A DNA stretch of 64,000 bases from Gaeumannomyces sp. JS-464. Taxonomy: Eukaryota > Ascomycota > Sordariomycetes > Magnaporthales > Magnaporthaceae. This document shows, in pieces, positions 12,890-23,704 of the stretch (positions are counted from its first letter, which is position 1; each line of letters begins with the position of its first letter). The notes under the pieces were generated by a model. It was not told the DNA's origin. It saw only the letters and a program-made list of their open reading frames with translations, and searched no databases. The DNA is taken from positions 1,922,001 to 1,986,000 of the forward strand of contig NGZR01000005.1 in NCBI GenBank assembly GCA_002197995.1, read 5' to 3'. The position numbers and the translations under genes were made by a program.

Positions 12890-13160
12890 ACGGAGGTTTA
12901 AAGCGGCGTTAAATTTACGTTTCGGCAAGTTTTAAGCGGTTTAAACGCATTAACCTCCGACTTTCCCATTTTTAACTAACGTAGGTTTAAAGCGACGTTA
13001 GCAGCACTTCCTTAATTATTTACTCCGTTAACGCAGGTTTAAAACGGCGCCGATAAACACCCCCGTTTGCAATAACAAACTTTACACAATCCGGATCCCT
13101 TTTTTAAAGCAGCAAAAGATATCCTTTCGTTTTTTAAGCTAGGTTTTAAGCGGGCGTCGA
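12890..13160 (+). repeat. Dispersed leader motif, four degenerate copies
   Basis: The motif TAACGNAGGTTTAAAGCG occurs at about 12,893, 12,974 and 13,025, with a weaker copy near 13,137. The first two copies end in CGTTA, giving a short inverted-repeat flavour (TAACG...CGTTA). It lies between the LTR start and gag of the second gypsy family. Function is unknown; it may be an old tandem duplication. Confidence 0.45.
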
Positions 13161-14449
13161 CATTCGGATTACTTTACCCTTATTTCGCTTTTAAAATGGC
13201 GGACCTTTTATTAAATAAGCGCCTTTTCGAAAACAATAACAAAAATAGCAATCCAAGCAAAAACACTTTAATATTTAGCATTATGCCACCCGATTTTTCG
13301 ATCGTTAAAAGTAAAAGCTTTACGTTTTATTAAACGGTTATTAGGTTAAATTATAACGATAGCTTTTATATCGAGCGTGTTAAACGCGGCTAAAAACGCG
13401 AACCGGAGCGAGGTTTTAAATAGCAGTTTTAAAATATTAAACCACCTATTAAACCTTCGATAATCGCTTTAACTTTTAACCTTTATATTATTTTAGCCAA
13501 AACTACGACTTCGAGCTTCGCGCGAACCCTCGCTTAACGTCGGTTATCCGTTACCCTTTTCGACGCGAAAAAAAACGACCTTTTAAACCGTTATAATTAA
13601 AAGCCCATTTTCGCGTTAAACGCGCCCAAGTTTTAACGGAAAGATAATTCGACGTTTCGGAAATAAAATTTAGCATTAGGAAAACCGTTTTTACCTAGCT
13701 TTAAAAACTATAACGGAATTCCGAAAAATATAAAAGGAATAAATAAAAACGCAATAAAAGCAAACGAAGCTTTTCGGCCTAATAATAACCAAGCTAAGCA
13801 GCATTAAAAACAGCCGTAAGCATTTTAAACGCTTTAAATACGAGCGTTATTATAGTTTAAATGCTAACGGTAATCGTGCTTATTAACTTTTACCAAATTT
13901 GCATAAAGCTAATCGTTAGTTTAGCGAAATTCGAGGCAAGCAGCCGGCCGTCGAGCCGGAAATCGAGGACTTAATTACTATAAGCGGGCCCGTTACAAGG
14001 GCTAATCGTTATAAAAAATCCGATCGCGATCAATACCGCTTTTAAATGCCTAATCGTAATTATAACCGGATTTCCCGCACGGTTACGGCTAATTAAAATC
14101 GTAACTTATAAGCCTTTTCCCACCTCGATTTGGATTTTAGCAATAATTAAAGCAAAGCTTTGTTAAATTTTTAATTCGTTTAACCGGTTAGGAAAAGTTA
14201 ATATGCGGGCCGACTTTACCTTTTTAAAGCCGGAAAAGTTAAAAACTTACCCTGTTAAAAGGCTTATCGACCTTTTTGGGCTACGCTTATTAACACCTTT
14301 CGATAAAACCCGGCTCGTAACTTTAACAACCTTTACGTTCCGGATCGCCGTAACCGGGATCGTCGTTATTAACAAAACCAAAAAAAGGCTAACGATTTAG
14401 CGACCCGCGGCCGGCGTTAATAAACCGTCGATACTAATATATCGATTCG

Positions 14450-15490
14450 GCTTTAAAAAGATCGCTTTCTTTTTAAGCGAAAAATGATTAATATTTTCGA
14501 TTTTATTAAAAGGATTTAAAAAATTAAAGCATTTTTTTTATTTAAAGCTAACAATTTTTACAAACGTTTACTTGTTTACGAAACGTATTAGCACTTTCCG
14601 TAAAAACTTAAACACGGTTTAAAACGACGATTATTAGCTTTTTAACCTTTTCCAAACTTTACTAAAAAGCTTTGCATCCATTTGGTGCAATAGCTAACTA
14701 AACCGTAATAAGCGTACGGTTTTAAAAGCTTAAAGCTTTACAATGGTTTTTACAATTTTAAAGCGATAATTCGTTTTAAATGCCGGTAAAGCCATTAAGC
14801 TTTTTACTAAAGCGATTTTTAGCTTTCGTAATTTGGCTGCAAACGAGTTTACTTTATACTAGTTTGTATTTAAAATGCTCCATTACGTTAAAAGCATAAG
14901 CATTATTTAAAATAGCAATTAGCACGGTATTATAATTTAAATTTAAAACCGCTTAAATTTAAGCATCCAAACGAAACTGCGAGTTTTTAAGCTTACAAAA
15001 ACTCGCGCGAAGTATTTACGTTTTATTAAAAAAAACAACCTCGTTTTTATTGCTATCGCTAAAAAGCACTATTTTAACGCGACGGTTAAAAAGCATAACT
15101 TCCGCTAAAAGGGTCGTAACGACAACCACATTAGCAAGCGTAAGCATTACGAAAACCGCGACTTTTGTAAAAAGCACCGAAATAACCATTATAGGCACCG
15201 TTACGACTTTTACCGAGGTAATTGGTATAATTTACACCGTTACGGATTTTATAAAAATTACCGCCGAAATAACCGGGATTGCGGCTATAAGCCTCGTAAC
15301 GATTATAAATCCCGGGATTATTATAAGCGAAACGATTACAAATTTCGCGATAAGCGCGACAATTACAAAGCTCGTAATAATCGCAAAAACGATTACAAAC
15401 GAGGTAATAGGCATAGTAACCGCCGCGATAAGGATCGCGATTACCGTTAATTAAACCGCGTTTATAACGTCGACGATGGTAACGCGAATG
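14450..15490 (+). pseudogene. Gypsy gag remnant with Arg/Asp/Tyr-rich tail
   Basis: The N-terminal part can be read as a gag of the WYTAEL type: a SFL-G-ALEWY-like segment near 14,640-14,720, with stops at Trp/Gln positions. The C-terminal part (about 15,125-15,452) is an open basic, repetitive tract of RDYK, NDYK and RDKRDNY units, as often seen before the zinc knuckle of gag. On the opposite strand the same bases give the Tyr/Arg-rich open frame at 15,131-15,493, which I take to be a shadow. Confidence 0.55.
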
Positions 15491-15499
15491 CAAAAACTT

Positions 15500-16075
15500 T
15501 CCAAACGCTTATAGCGATACTAATAATAACGACGATATTAGCGAGGCTTTTTTAACCGATGTAAACGATATTTACGCTATTAATAATCGTTAAGCCGATT
15601 TATAAACTTGCAAACGTGATAGCATTATTACACCTTTTCGCAATTTGCTTTTTGCCCATTTTACGGTTTGCTTTAACGAGCTTGTTTAGTAAATTAATAA
15701 AAATCACATTTTTTACGTGTTTAAAAAAATTAACGTCGTTAAAAAAACTATTAAAGTTAACGCTAAAGTAATTCTTTTAAGCGGATATTTATACGTTAAA
15801 ATAACGATCCGGCTTTTTGTTAACGGCTAAAAAACTTAAATTTGTGCTAATTCCAGCTCCGGCCGAAACTTCGTCGCTAAAAACTTCCTCCGCGATTATA
15901 AGTATAAAATTTTCGACGTTACAAATATTAACACGCAATTTATTTTTAGCTGCAACTTTAAACGATTTAAACGTGCTAACAAATTCGCTTAAATTACGTT
16001 TTTTACTTCCGGATTTTCCTTTAACGGCATTCCCGAAGTATTTAAACAAACGTTTTACGTTTAAATTGTAAATTA
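15500..16075 (+). pseudogene. Gypsy aspartic protease remnant
   Basis: The plus-strand frame following gag reads through few stops and contains FVNG-KT-ICANSSSGRNFV, which fits a retroviral-type protease with the active-site DS/TGSG box changed to NSSSG by a RIP-type transition (about 15,810-15,870). A later FTSGFSFNGIPEVF stretch matches the usual position of the flap and second half. Reverse transcriptase is missing, cut by the Copia LTR. Confidence 0.5.
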
Positions 16076-16188
16076 ACTAATAATCAGCATAATTTTCGAA
16101 ATCGCTTTTTTTAAACCTCGAAATGCATTTATCAATTTTGCAATTAATTTAATTAATTTCCCCTCGAACTACTTTCACGTATTATAAC

Positions 16189-16424
16189 TATTAGTAGGAG
16201 TGGTACTTTTATAGGCACGGAGATTTTTAAAAAGGAAAGAATAAAAATTTATAAATTTGGAACTGGTGTTTGTTATAATACATGTTTGTGTAGGAATTTA
16301 GTTACAGGAAAGGGATTACAAAATTCCTTTTTATAAGCTCGTGGAAGCGCACGGCCCGTAAGCTTGCAGCTTTACGAGGCGTGGGCCTTTTTTAAATGCA
16401 CGCGCTAAATTACGTGGATTAATA
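16189..16424 (-). repeat. Copia LTR, copy 2 (236 bp)
   Basis: The copy matches 2,863-3,098 over its whole length; its terminal TG and CA have both become TA (TATTAGTAGG...GGATTAATA). It is the 3' LTR of the minus-strand Copia. The five bases before it (ATAAC) do not match those after any other LTR in the window. Confidence 0.8.
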
Positions 16425-17029
16425 CTAGCAATTTTTTTTAAACGCGTGTATTAATGGATGCTCGTTTTCCAAATCCCGGGATTTCACAATACTAATAATA
16501 AAGGAATCCGGATTTGGCAACCTGTTTTAAAAAAAAAGAAAAAAAGGTAAAAAGATTGTGCTAAATATCGGTAAAAATTGTAAATAAGGATTATAATAAA
16601 AATAATAGGAAATAAGGCAATGTTTAGTTAAGGGCTCGTAGGATTAGGTAATGCCGGATTAAATAAGGTTAACGCTAATTTTATTAAAATAAGTGCTGCT
16701 AAGCGGAAAGCAGCGGGCCGCGTTACTGTTTAGCGTATATTTAATGCGGCGTTTTTGGGAATAAGAGATAGCCTATTTGGAGCTCCTAATAATAACGAGG
16801 ATAAGGACGAAAAATGGTTAAAAAGGGAAAAAAGGATAAAAATATTAGTAATATTAACAAATAAGCTGGTAATATGTCCGGTAATAGTAAAGGTTTTTTT
16901 AAAGCTTAGGATAGTTATTCGTAGGATCGTTTTCCGGTTGTTTTAGCGTTTTAGTAATTTCGTTTTTTTTAATTAAATTGTTAGCCATTTTTAAGTTATA
17001 ATAAATCGATTTTAATTGCTTTTCTTCGC

Positions 17030-18330
17030 TTTTTTTATTGTTTTTCACGCTTTACCTAACCGTCGATTCGTACCGTTATCGTATTGTTTGTAACCAAATT
17101 TTCCAAAGCCTTATTTAGCTAATTTTTAATTATTGCGTTTGCTGGATTATTTAATCCTGCGATCCAACGGATTTCGTCGATTTCGCGCTTTTTGTAAAAA
17201 ATTTTAAGTGTTATAATATCGATTATAAGCTTTTTTTCCGCTGTTATGCCCAATTGTACGAGGCATTAATATAGCGAAAAGCTATTAATGCAAATTATTA
17301 GTTTTAAAGCTTTTTAATTTAACGTTAAATTAAATACGTAAGCTGCATTAAACCCGCTAACCATTCTGTAAATTTTATTTGCGAAAACGCTTTTCGTAAC
17401 CCTTTTGCATTTAATTAACGTCCAATGCAAAATGTTTTCGATTAATTAAAAGCTAGTTTTTTAATTGTCGGATTTTTTATTGCTTATTATAATTACGAAC
17501 CTAATTTGTAAATTTAGGTTTAAATTATTCGCAAATAATCCGTTTACGAAAACGTAAAGGTTGGTTTTTTACAAATCTAATAAAACGTATTTTAGCCTTT
17601 TTTAAGCGTTGTTAATTTGCTATTTAATCCTTTTGTTTAGCTTAACTACATCCTTTTATCCCGGGTTTTTAGCTTGCGCCGTTACAAAATAATCGAATGC
17701 GGCTTCCGGTTAGCATATAGAACTAATATATGCGTTTTAAGCTTTTTAAACGACATATTTATAATTTAAGCTTTTTAAATCGGGTTTTATTAGCTCGAGC
17801 CTTTTACCTTATTTTTTTTGTCGAATTTTAAGCTTATAATTTCTTATTAAAATTTTGCACCCGTTAAAGTCGGCTTCGTTTCCCGGCTTAAAAATCGATT
17901 TTGGTTTAACACGAAAGCTTGCTTTTTGGATCGCTAATTTTTCCTTTATTAAAAAGTCCGGATTTTTAAAATTTAAAGTTCGTTTATTTGCATGCTTACG
18001 ATTTTAAAGCTTTGTCCGCTTTCCGGAATAAGCAAATAAAAATTGTAACTTAACGTTTAATAATTTAAACGCTTTTTATAATGCTTTTAATAAGTAATGA
18101 ACTAATGCAAACCTAATTTCGCAATTTTATAAAAAGGTTTAATTACTTTAAATAACGTACCCGGTTTAAACCATATTAATAACTTTTTAAATAAACGTAG
18201 GAAAACGTTTTTTTTTTTGCAATTTTAATTCCGATTGGGTATACGTTTAGCTAATATTTCAAATTATTAAATTAAATTTTATAAGCGTAAACAATAATGC
18301 GATTGCTAAGATTAATCGTTAATTGCATTT
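17030..18330 (-). pseudogene. Copia RT and RNase H remnant
   Basis: Minus-strand reading gives PLYEIAEAGLHWF, then VSMQIN-- where fungal copias have the QTDDT catalytic box (near 17,970), and toward the C-terminus LVQLGITAEKKLIIDI with REIDEIRWIAGLNNPANA, the typical RNase H tail with its DNPADA motif changed to NNPANA. Losses of catalytic Asp by G-to-A changes show that it is dead. Confidence 0.75.
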
Positions 18331-18899
18331 TATAATTGTAAAAGATTGCGTAAAAATGTTATGTTTTTCCTCGTCGTTATATCCTATAGCTATAAATTTC
18401 GATTTTTTAAAAAGTTTTAAGGTTTGCTTTTTTACTTTATTTATAATCCGTAATTTAAAAATCGTAATTCCGTTAAAGGTTTTTCCAGTAATTGGTTTAA
18501 TTATTTTAGCGCTAATAAATGCGTTTAGTTTTTATTAGGTTAATTGTTTAAATGGTAAACCAGGAGCTTTAATTTTGCTTTTTTATTTAAATCGGATCGT
18601 TAATTAATAAAATTGGTACTTTTTAGCGCTTAAAAACGTCGTATGCATTTGCTAAAAGCTTCGTTTTACTGCAATTGCTGGTTATGCGTTTTTGCAAAAG
18701 CGGTTTCGTTTATTAAGGACTTTAAGTAATACCGTAATTTTAAATAAAATGGTTATTTAATTTTAAAGCTTTTTGTTTTGCTATTTTACGGCCTTTTTTT
18801 CGGGGTTTTTTTTAGCGTTTTGGCTATTCGGGCTTAAAGTACTCGAAAAGTGCTAACTGCTTTTTAAATTTTTGCACAATAAGTTTTTTTATTTTATAG

Positions 18900-19750
18900 T
18901 AAGATTTAACCACCGTGCTTTTAAAAATCGCGTTACTATTAATCGTTTCCACCGTAATTAACGTGTTTATTATAAATAGGATTTTATACGGGCTTTGCTA
19001 TTCGTCCTTTTCCCGAAATACCAAAACCTTACTTTTTAAAATTAAAAAGTTCGGAAGCACTCGTTTTATATTCGGTTCGTTACGTGCAACTAATGTTTTT
19101 TTTACATATGTCGCTTATCGTATAAAATCTGGATTTTTGCCATAGTTTTCCTAATTATAGCGGCTTTTTATACCTGGGTTTATAAAGGTAGCGATTTGTA
19201 ATTAATTCGAAGCATTACTTTAAAAACGAGCAATGTAAAAACAAATTCGTCGGGGCCAGCCGTATCGTTTACGGCTTTTACTACTTTTTAAAGCATTAAT
19301 TTAAAATGCATAATTAGGCACTTTTATCGGATAATATTAAAAGCCCGGCGTAAAAAAGCGTGATATTTTTAATTTTACCGATTAACTAATGCGTTTTAAT
19401 TAAAACCTGCTTATAAATAATCCCAAAAATTTTGCTTTCGTTTAAAATTCGCTCGCGGCGAAATTGGTATTAGCATCGTAAAAAATTACGTTAAAAGGCT
19501 TTAAATAAACTTCGATCTAGTACCGTTTAAAAGCTTCCCACGTTTTTTTGCCAATATGTTTTTAAAAAGCGCTATAATATTAAAAGCTATATTCGCATCA
19601 ATTACGTAAAGGATTAGCTTGTAATTAACGTAAAATACGTTTGTAATTATTTCGTAGTTAAAATCGATATCGTTTTAAAGTTTAAATCGAAAGCGTTATA
19701 ATGCAAAACCTTTTTTTAACAAAAATAGCACATTCGATTAATTATTACAA
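18900..19750 (-). pseudogene. Copia integrase remnant
   Basis: The most readable part is near 19,200-19,300 on the minus strand, with ALK---VNDTAGPDEFVFTLLVF, the usual segment after the integrase core of fungal copia elements. Catalytic residues of the core cannot be identified through the stops. It lies in the expected place between protease and reverse transcriptase. Confidence 0.6.
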
Positions 19751-19839
19751 AAGCGTCGCGATTAACCTCGTGCTTTGCAGTTTTAAAACGTTCCAAAATT
19801 TGTTAACAAATAAGTGCCTAAAGCGCTTATACACGCGTT

Positions 19840-20073
19840 TTAATTTAGCTTTCGTAAAAAAAACTATTCCCGCGATTTTTATTTCCGTTATAAAGCTAAC
19901 TGCCGTCGTAACGTGAATAACGTTATCGAAAAAAAACCAAAAGTGGTTATGCCTTTTTATAATCGGAACGCGCGTACTATCGTTTTTATACGCTTATTAC
20001 GCGTGTAAACGTGCAATGCATTTATATTTATAAAGCATAATAAGAAAAAGGTTAAAATTGGAACTATAAAAAA
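19840..20073 (-). pseudogene. Copia protease remnant, second copy
   Basis: Nearly the same sequence as 1-250, decayed further. It breaks off at 20,073 in a run of A, exactly where a Copia LTR begins. Confidence 0.7.
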
Positions 20074-20296
20074 TGTTGGTAAAAGTGGTACTCCTGTAGG
20101 CACGGAGATCTCCTAAAAGGAAAAAACAAAAATTTATAAATCTGGAACTGGTATTTATAATAATGCATATCTGTGTAGGAATTTAGTTACAGGAAGGGAT
20201 CGCAAAATCCCCTTTTATAAGCTCGTGGGAGCGCACGGCCCGTGGGCCTGCGGCCCACAGGCGTAGCGATGCACGCACTGTTAACGTAATCCGACA
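20074..20296 (-). repeat. Copia LTR, copy 3 (223 bp, TGTCGG subfamily)
   Basis: On the minus strand it starts TGTCGGATTACG and ends CCAACA. The inner side (20,297-20,320) carries a purine-rich strand, AAAGAAAGAATTGCCAG, that looks like a polypurine tract, so this is a 3' LTR. The other member of this subfamily is at 28,379-28,602. Confidence 0.8.
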
Positions 20297-20943
20297 CTGG
20301 CAATTCTTTCTTTAAGTGCGTGCATTGGTTATATGCCTATTTTCCGGATCCAAGGATCTTATAACACTAATAAAAAAAGAATTTGGATCCGGCCACTTAT
20401 CTCTTAAAGACAAAAGGAAATAAGAACGAATGGGCTATGCCGGGTACCGGTAATAACTATAAATAAGGAAAGTAAAAATAAGGCAATGCTTAGTTAAGCA
20501 TTCGTGGGATTAGGTAATAACCGCTTATATGCTCGAGCGATTAAGTAATGCCATATTCGGGGCTATAACCGATGTGCTAGGTGTACCATTGCTTAGCGTT
20601 ATCGTAAAATGCCAAAGGAAAGATCGCATGGAGTTATAAAAGGGGTATCCCATAAGCTTAAGGCTTTACGACGCGTAAGGCCTTCCCAAATGCACGCGCT
20701 CACGTAATCCAATCCTGGCAATTCTTTTCTTTTGGCGCGTGCATTATCCATTGGTACCGGCGGAGCTGTGGATTGGCGTTCCAAAGGTTCCTATGGAGCT
20801 AACCGTTGGTTGCTTAGGTGATCGTCGTATTCCCGGAAATTGGCGGGAAAGGGGAAAGGGGTCGGTGGATCTCCTAATCGCTTGCTGGATAAGCCCTTGA
20901 TTTCGTTTCCGTCGTTTGGCAACTCGTCGAATATCGGCTCCGG
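20297..20943 (-). mobile_element. Copia debris: 3' end joined to gag, internal deletion
   Basis: 20,297-20,530 matches the region inside the 3' LTR at 16,425-16,650, while 20,560-20,640 and 20,760-20,900 match gag of the left-edge Copia (1,310-1,385 and 1,800-1,900). Nearly the whole polyprotein is missing between them. A further LTR-end plus polypurine fragment sits at about 20,640-20,740. With the LTRs at 20,074 and 28,379 this may be a deletion derivative interrupted by the LINE. Confidence 0.55.
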
Positions 20944-21785
20944 GTGAGTGAGTGAGTGAGTGAGTGAGTGAGTATATTTAACGTCAGTAAGTCGGGATCA
21001 CCAGTCCCTGCTCCCAAGGGGCATATGACGTGCTAGCGCTACCTAAGCTAAACATTTAGGCTAACATGTTGCTATCCGGCGTAGCAGAATTAAACCCGAA
21101 GGCACACGAAGGTCGGGCCGCGTTCCAGCGCTCCTTGTTAGTGAGCGGGCAATCGGCGGTAGGGCGTATATATATACGCCAGGGCGTTGTAAAGCGCTGC
21201 GGGTGGTAGTAGTGCGTTCGGCCGGCGAGTATGCCGGTAAAGGGGTGGGGCCGGGTTTTAGGCTGGAAGGTCCTCGGGACCCCCAGGGCCCGGCCGGAGG
21301 TGCGGGGGACCAACGAGCCTACTGTTAGTCCTGGTGGTACAAAGGAAAAAGGTAAAAGGTGTAGGAGTGAGTGAGTGAGTGAGTGAGTGAGTATATTTAA
21401 CGTCAGTAAGTCGGGATCTACCAGTCCCTGCCTCCCAAGGGGCATATGACGTGCTAGCGCTACCTAAGCTAAACATTAGGCTACATGTTGCTATCCGGCG
21501 GCTAGCAGAATTAAACCCGAAGGCACACGAAGGTCGGGCCGCGTTCCAGCGCTCCTTGTTAGTGAGCGGGCAATCGGCGGTAGGGCGTATATATATACGC
21601 CAGGGCGTTGTAAAGCGCTGCGGGTGGTAGTAGTGCGTTCGGCCGGCGAGTATGCCGGTAAAGGGGTGGGGCCGGGTTTTAGGCTGGAAGGTCCTCGGGA
21701 CCCCCAGGGCCCGGCCGGAGGTGCGGGGGACCAACGAGCCTACTGTTAGTCCTGGTGGTACAAAGGAAAAAGGTAAAAGGTGTAG
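20944..21785 (-). repeat. LINE 3' end duplicated in tandem, each with GTGA tail
   Basis: Two copies of a ~420-bp unit, 20,944-21,364 and 21,365-21,785, each beginning with seven or so GTGA/GAGT units (20,944-20,973; 21,365-21,392), differ at only a few positions and small indels. The unit ends in the sequence before the ORF2 stop. Either a 5'-truncated LINE copy inserted at the tail of the full one, or replication slippage duplicated the 3' UTR. Confidence 0.85.
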
Positions 21786-21829
21786 GAGAACAAGGAAAAG
21801 GATGTATGCGGGCTTTTTAGGCCCTGTTG

Positions 21830-23704
21830 TTATCGTCCAGCGATAGTGTAATAATTGGTAGCTTCGGCGAACGAAGCAAAAAGGAAAGGCTTTTGAAGTA
21901 GCCGTTTCCAATATCCGGGCCTGTCGGAAGCCGGGGAGGGGTCCGCTATAGGCCATTTATTTTCTGCCGTTTTAGCCAACCTGCAAAATACAGGGTGGGA
22001 AGGGGATTTGTTTCTTCCGCAGCGGCACGGGTTATCGTCTTCGTGCTGGAACTTTCGGTGGTACCAGTCGAAATCCCCGTGACCGGTGCGTGCGGCTATT
22101 AGCCGTTGCAGTACCCTCCGGTGCAGCTGCAACGCTTCGGGCGTATGTTGTGGTGCCGGCGGGAGGCCTATAGCCTTATACCGATCCGGAAAGTTGTCCT
22201 TAAACCATGCGTTCCGGGCGTCCCGGGCCGTTTTCCGGGCTAAAGCCTTTACTCCGGCCACCGTTGGTTTAAAATGTTGGGGTATTGGCAGGGCCGATCC
22301 CAACTTTGCTTCGGCGTCTGCCTCTTCGTTTCCGGGGATTCCCATATGGCCCGGGGACCAGCGTACGTATACCTGGTGTTTATCCATAAGGCAATGGATT
22401 TCTTTAAAGGCCCCTTGTGAACTATCAGGGGCCGTGCTTAAACAGCCGTTGGCCGCCGAGGTGTTATCGAGGCACAAGTGGAAAGTGCAATTGCGGAAGC
22501 TCCAAACGGCTTTACGGAGGCCCATCCGGGCCCCTTCCGCCTCGCCGTCGAATACTTCCGCGGGATGCGCCAGCCGGCCGTGCCCGGAAAGTTTGCGTTG
22601 GCCGGCTTGGTATATTACCCAGCCGTATCCAACTGCTCCGTTCTCTGCTTTGGACCCGTCGCTATATATTATAACGTCGGTGGGTGGGAGGGTGCAAAGC
22701 CACGCCGTAAATGCTTTAGCGGCTGCTTGCTTTTCTTGTATGGCCACCGTAAGCCCCGTATATTTATAAGGGAGGTAGGCCGGGCGGGTGCAAGCCGGAA
22801 GAAGTCCGGCCGTCCTTTGCAAGGAGGTTGCAAGCCTGCCGGGTAAGCCTGCCCTAGGCCCTCGGGCGTTAAGGGCCGGCTTGGCCGCTGCGGCCAGGGG
22901 GTGTTCTTCCGGAACCGTATTTATACGGGCCGCAAAACGGAGGCGGGCTTGTTCCAAAAGCGCCTGGGCGCCTGGGATGCCGGATTCGTAATGCAATGCG
23001 TTTATCGGTGTGGTTTTCCAAGCTGGGACCACTGCCTTAAGGGACGCGGTTAAGGCTTTATCGACCCGATCGATTAAATGGCCTTGGCGGATAATTTGCT
23101 GTTGTGCCGGCTTGTACGGGTGTGGTTTAGTTTTACCCCTATACCATACCTCGGCCCCGTATAAAGCCGTAGGGATTATAACCGTTGTGACGGCTTTGTA
23201 AACCGAATGTGCCGGTATCCCCCCTATCGAATTCGTAAGCCTTCGGAGGTGGTTGGCAACGCTTTGGGCTTTTGCAGCCCTGTTTTCCACGTGGGCTTTA
23301 AAATTAAGCCTTTGGTCGAAAAGGACCCCTAACCACCGTAAAGCTCCTGTAGCTTGTTGTATGGTAAGGCCCTCCGCCGTAACCGCTGGGGTTGTGGGAT
23401 TTCTCCGTCTGGAAAAATGCATAAGCTCGCACTTCCCCGGGTCGAAAGCAACCTTATTAGCCCTGCCCCAACGTAGGATTTCCGTAACCGTAGCCCCTGC
23501 TTTACGGGAGCACTCCTCCGGAGTGCTACCCGTTACGCAAATGCCTATATCGTCCGCGTATCCGTACCTAATCGCTTTTGCTTTGGGTAGGATTTCGGCC
23601 ATATAAAGCATAAATAGGACCGGTGACGCCGGTGACCCTTGGGGTAGCCCGCAGTCCGGGGAAAAAGGGGGTGCCGTGGCGTCCTCCAAACGCACTTTAA
23701 CCAC
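21830..23704 (-). pseudogene. LINE ORF2, reverse transcriptase C-terminal half + RNase H
   Basis: A 624-residue open stretch. Reverse transcriptase motifs: LPQGSPASPVLF near its start and the catalytic YADDIGI around residue 48. RNase H domain (about residues 345-470) has all four acidic/His positions in context: IIYSDGSK, DGEAEG, LCLDNTSAANG and SPGHMGIPGNEEAD. A cysteine/histidine cluster (PCRCGRNKSPSHPVFC) lies near residue 565, as in Tad-clade ORF2 proteins. It is a frame of a longer ORF2 whose upstream part is in other frames, so the protein is probably not made. Confidence 0.85.

Larger units (their letters stand above)
12568..16188 (+). mobile_element. RIPped gypsy of a second family (TGTTACGGC LTR), 5' part
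   Basis: It starts with TGTTACGGCCATTAAGGC, the same start as the LTR at 37,880. A long leader, a gag gene and a protease follow on the plus strand; the element is cut at 16,189 by a Copia LTR. The integrase end of the same family is at 28,603-29,993 and 37,334-38,009. Confidence 0.65.
16189..20073 (-). mobile_element. RIPped Ty1/copia, protease to 3' LTR
   Basis: Minus-strand order from right to left: protease (to 20,073), integrase (~19,000-19,750), reverse transcriptase (~17,900-18,330), RNase H (~17,040-17,310), and 3' LTR at 16,189-16,424. The purine-rich strand just inside the LTR (16,425-16,445) is a good polypurine tract. The gag part is replaced at 20,074 by another Copia LTR. Confidence 0.75.

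Noticed and set aside
15131..15493. Tyr/Arg/Gly-rich protein on the minus strand
   Set aside because: Shadow of the plus-strand RDYK-rich gag tail; the repetitive codons keep several frames open.
22086..23606. Several plus-strand open frames of 60-230 residues
   Set aside because: All lie antisense to LINE ORF2, whose RT and RNase H motifs fix the coding strand.
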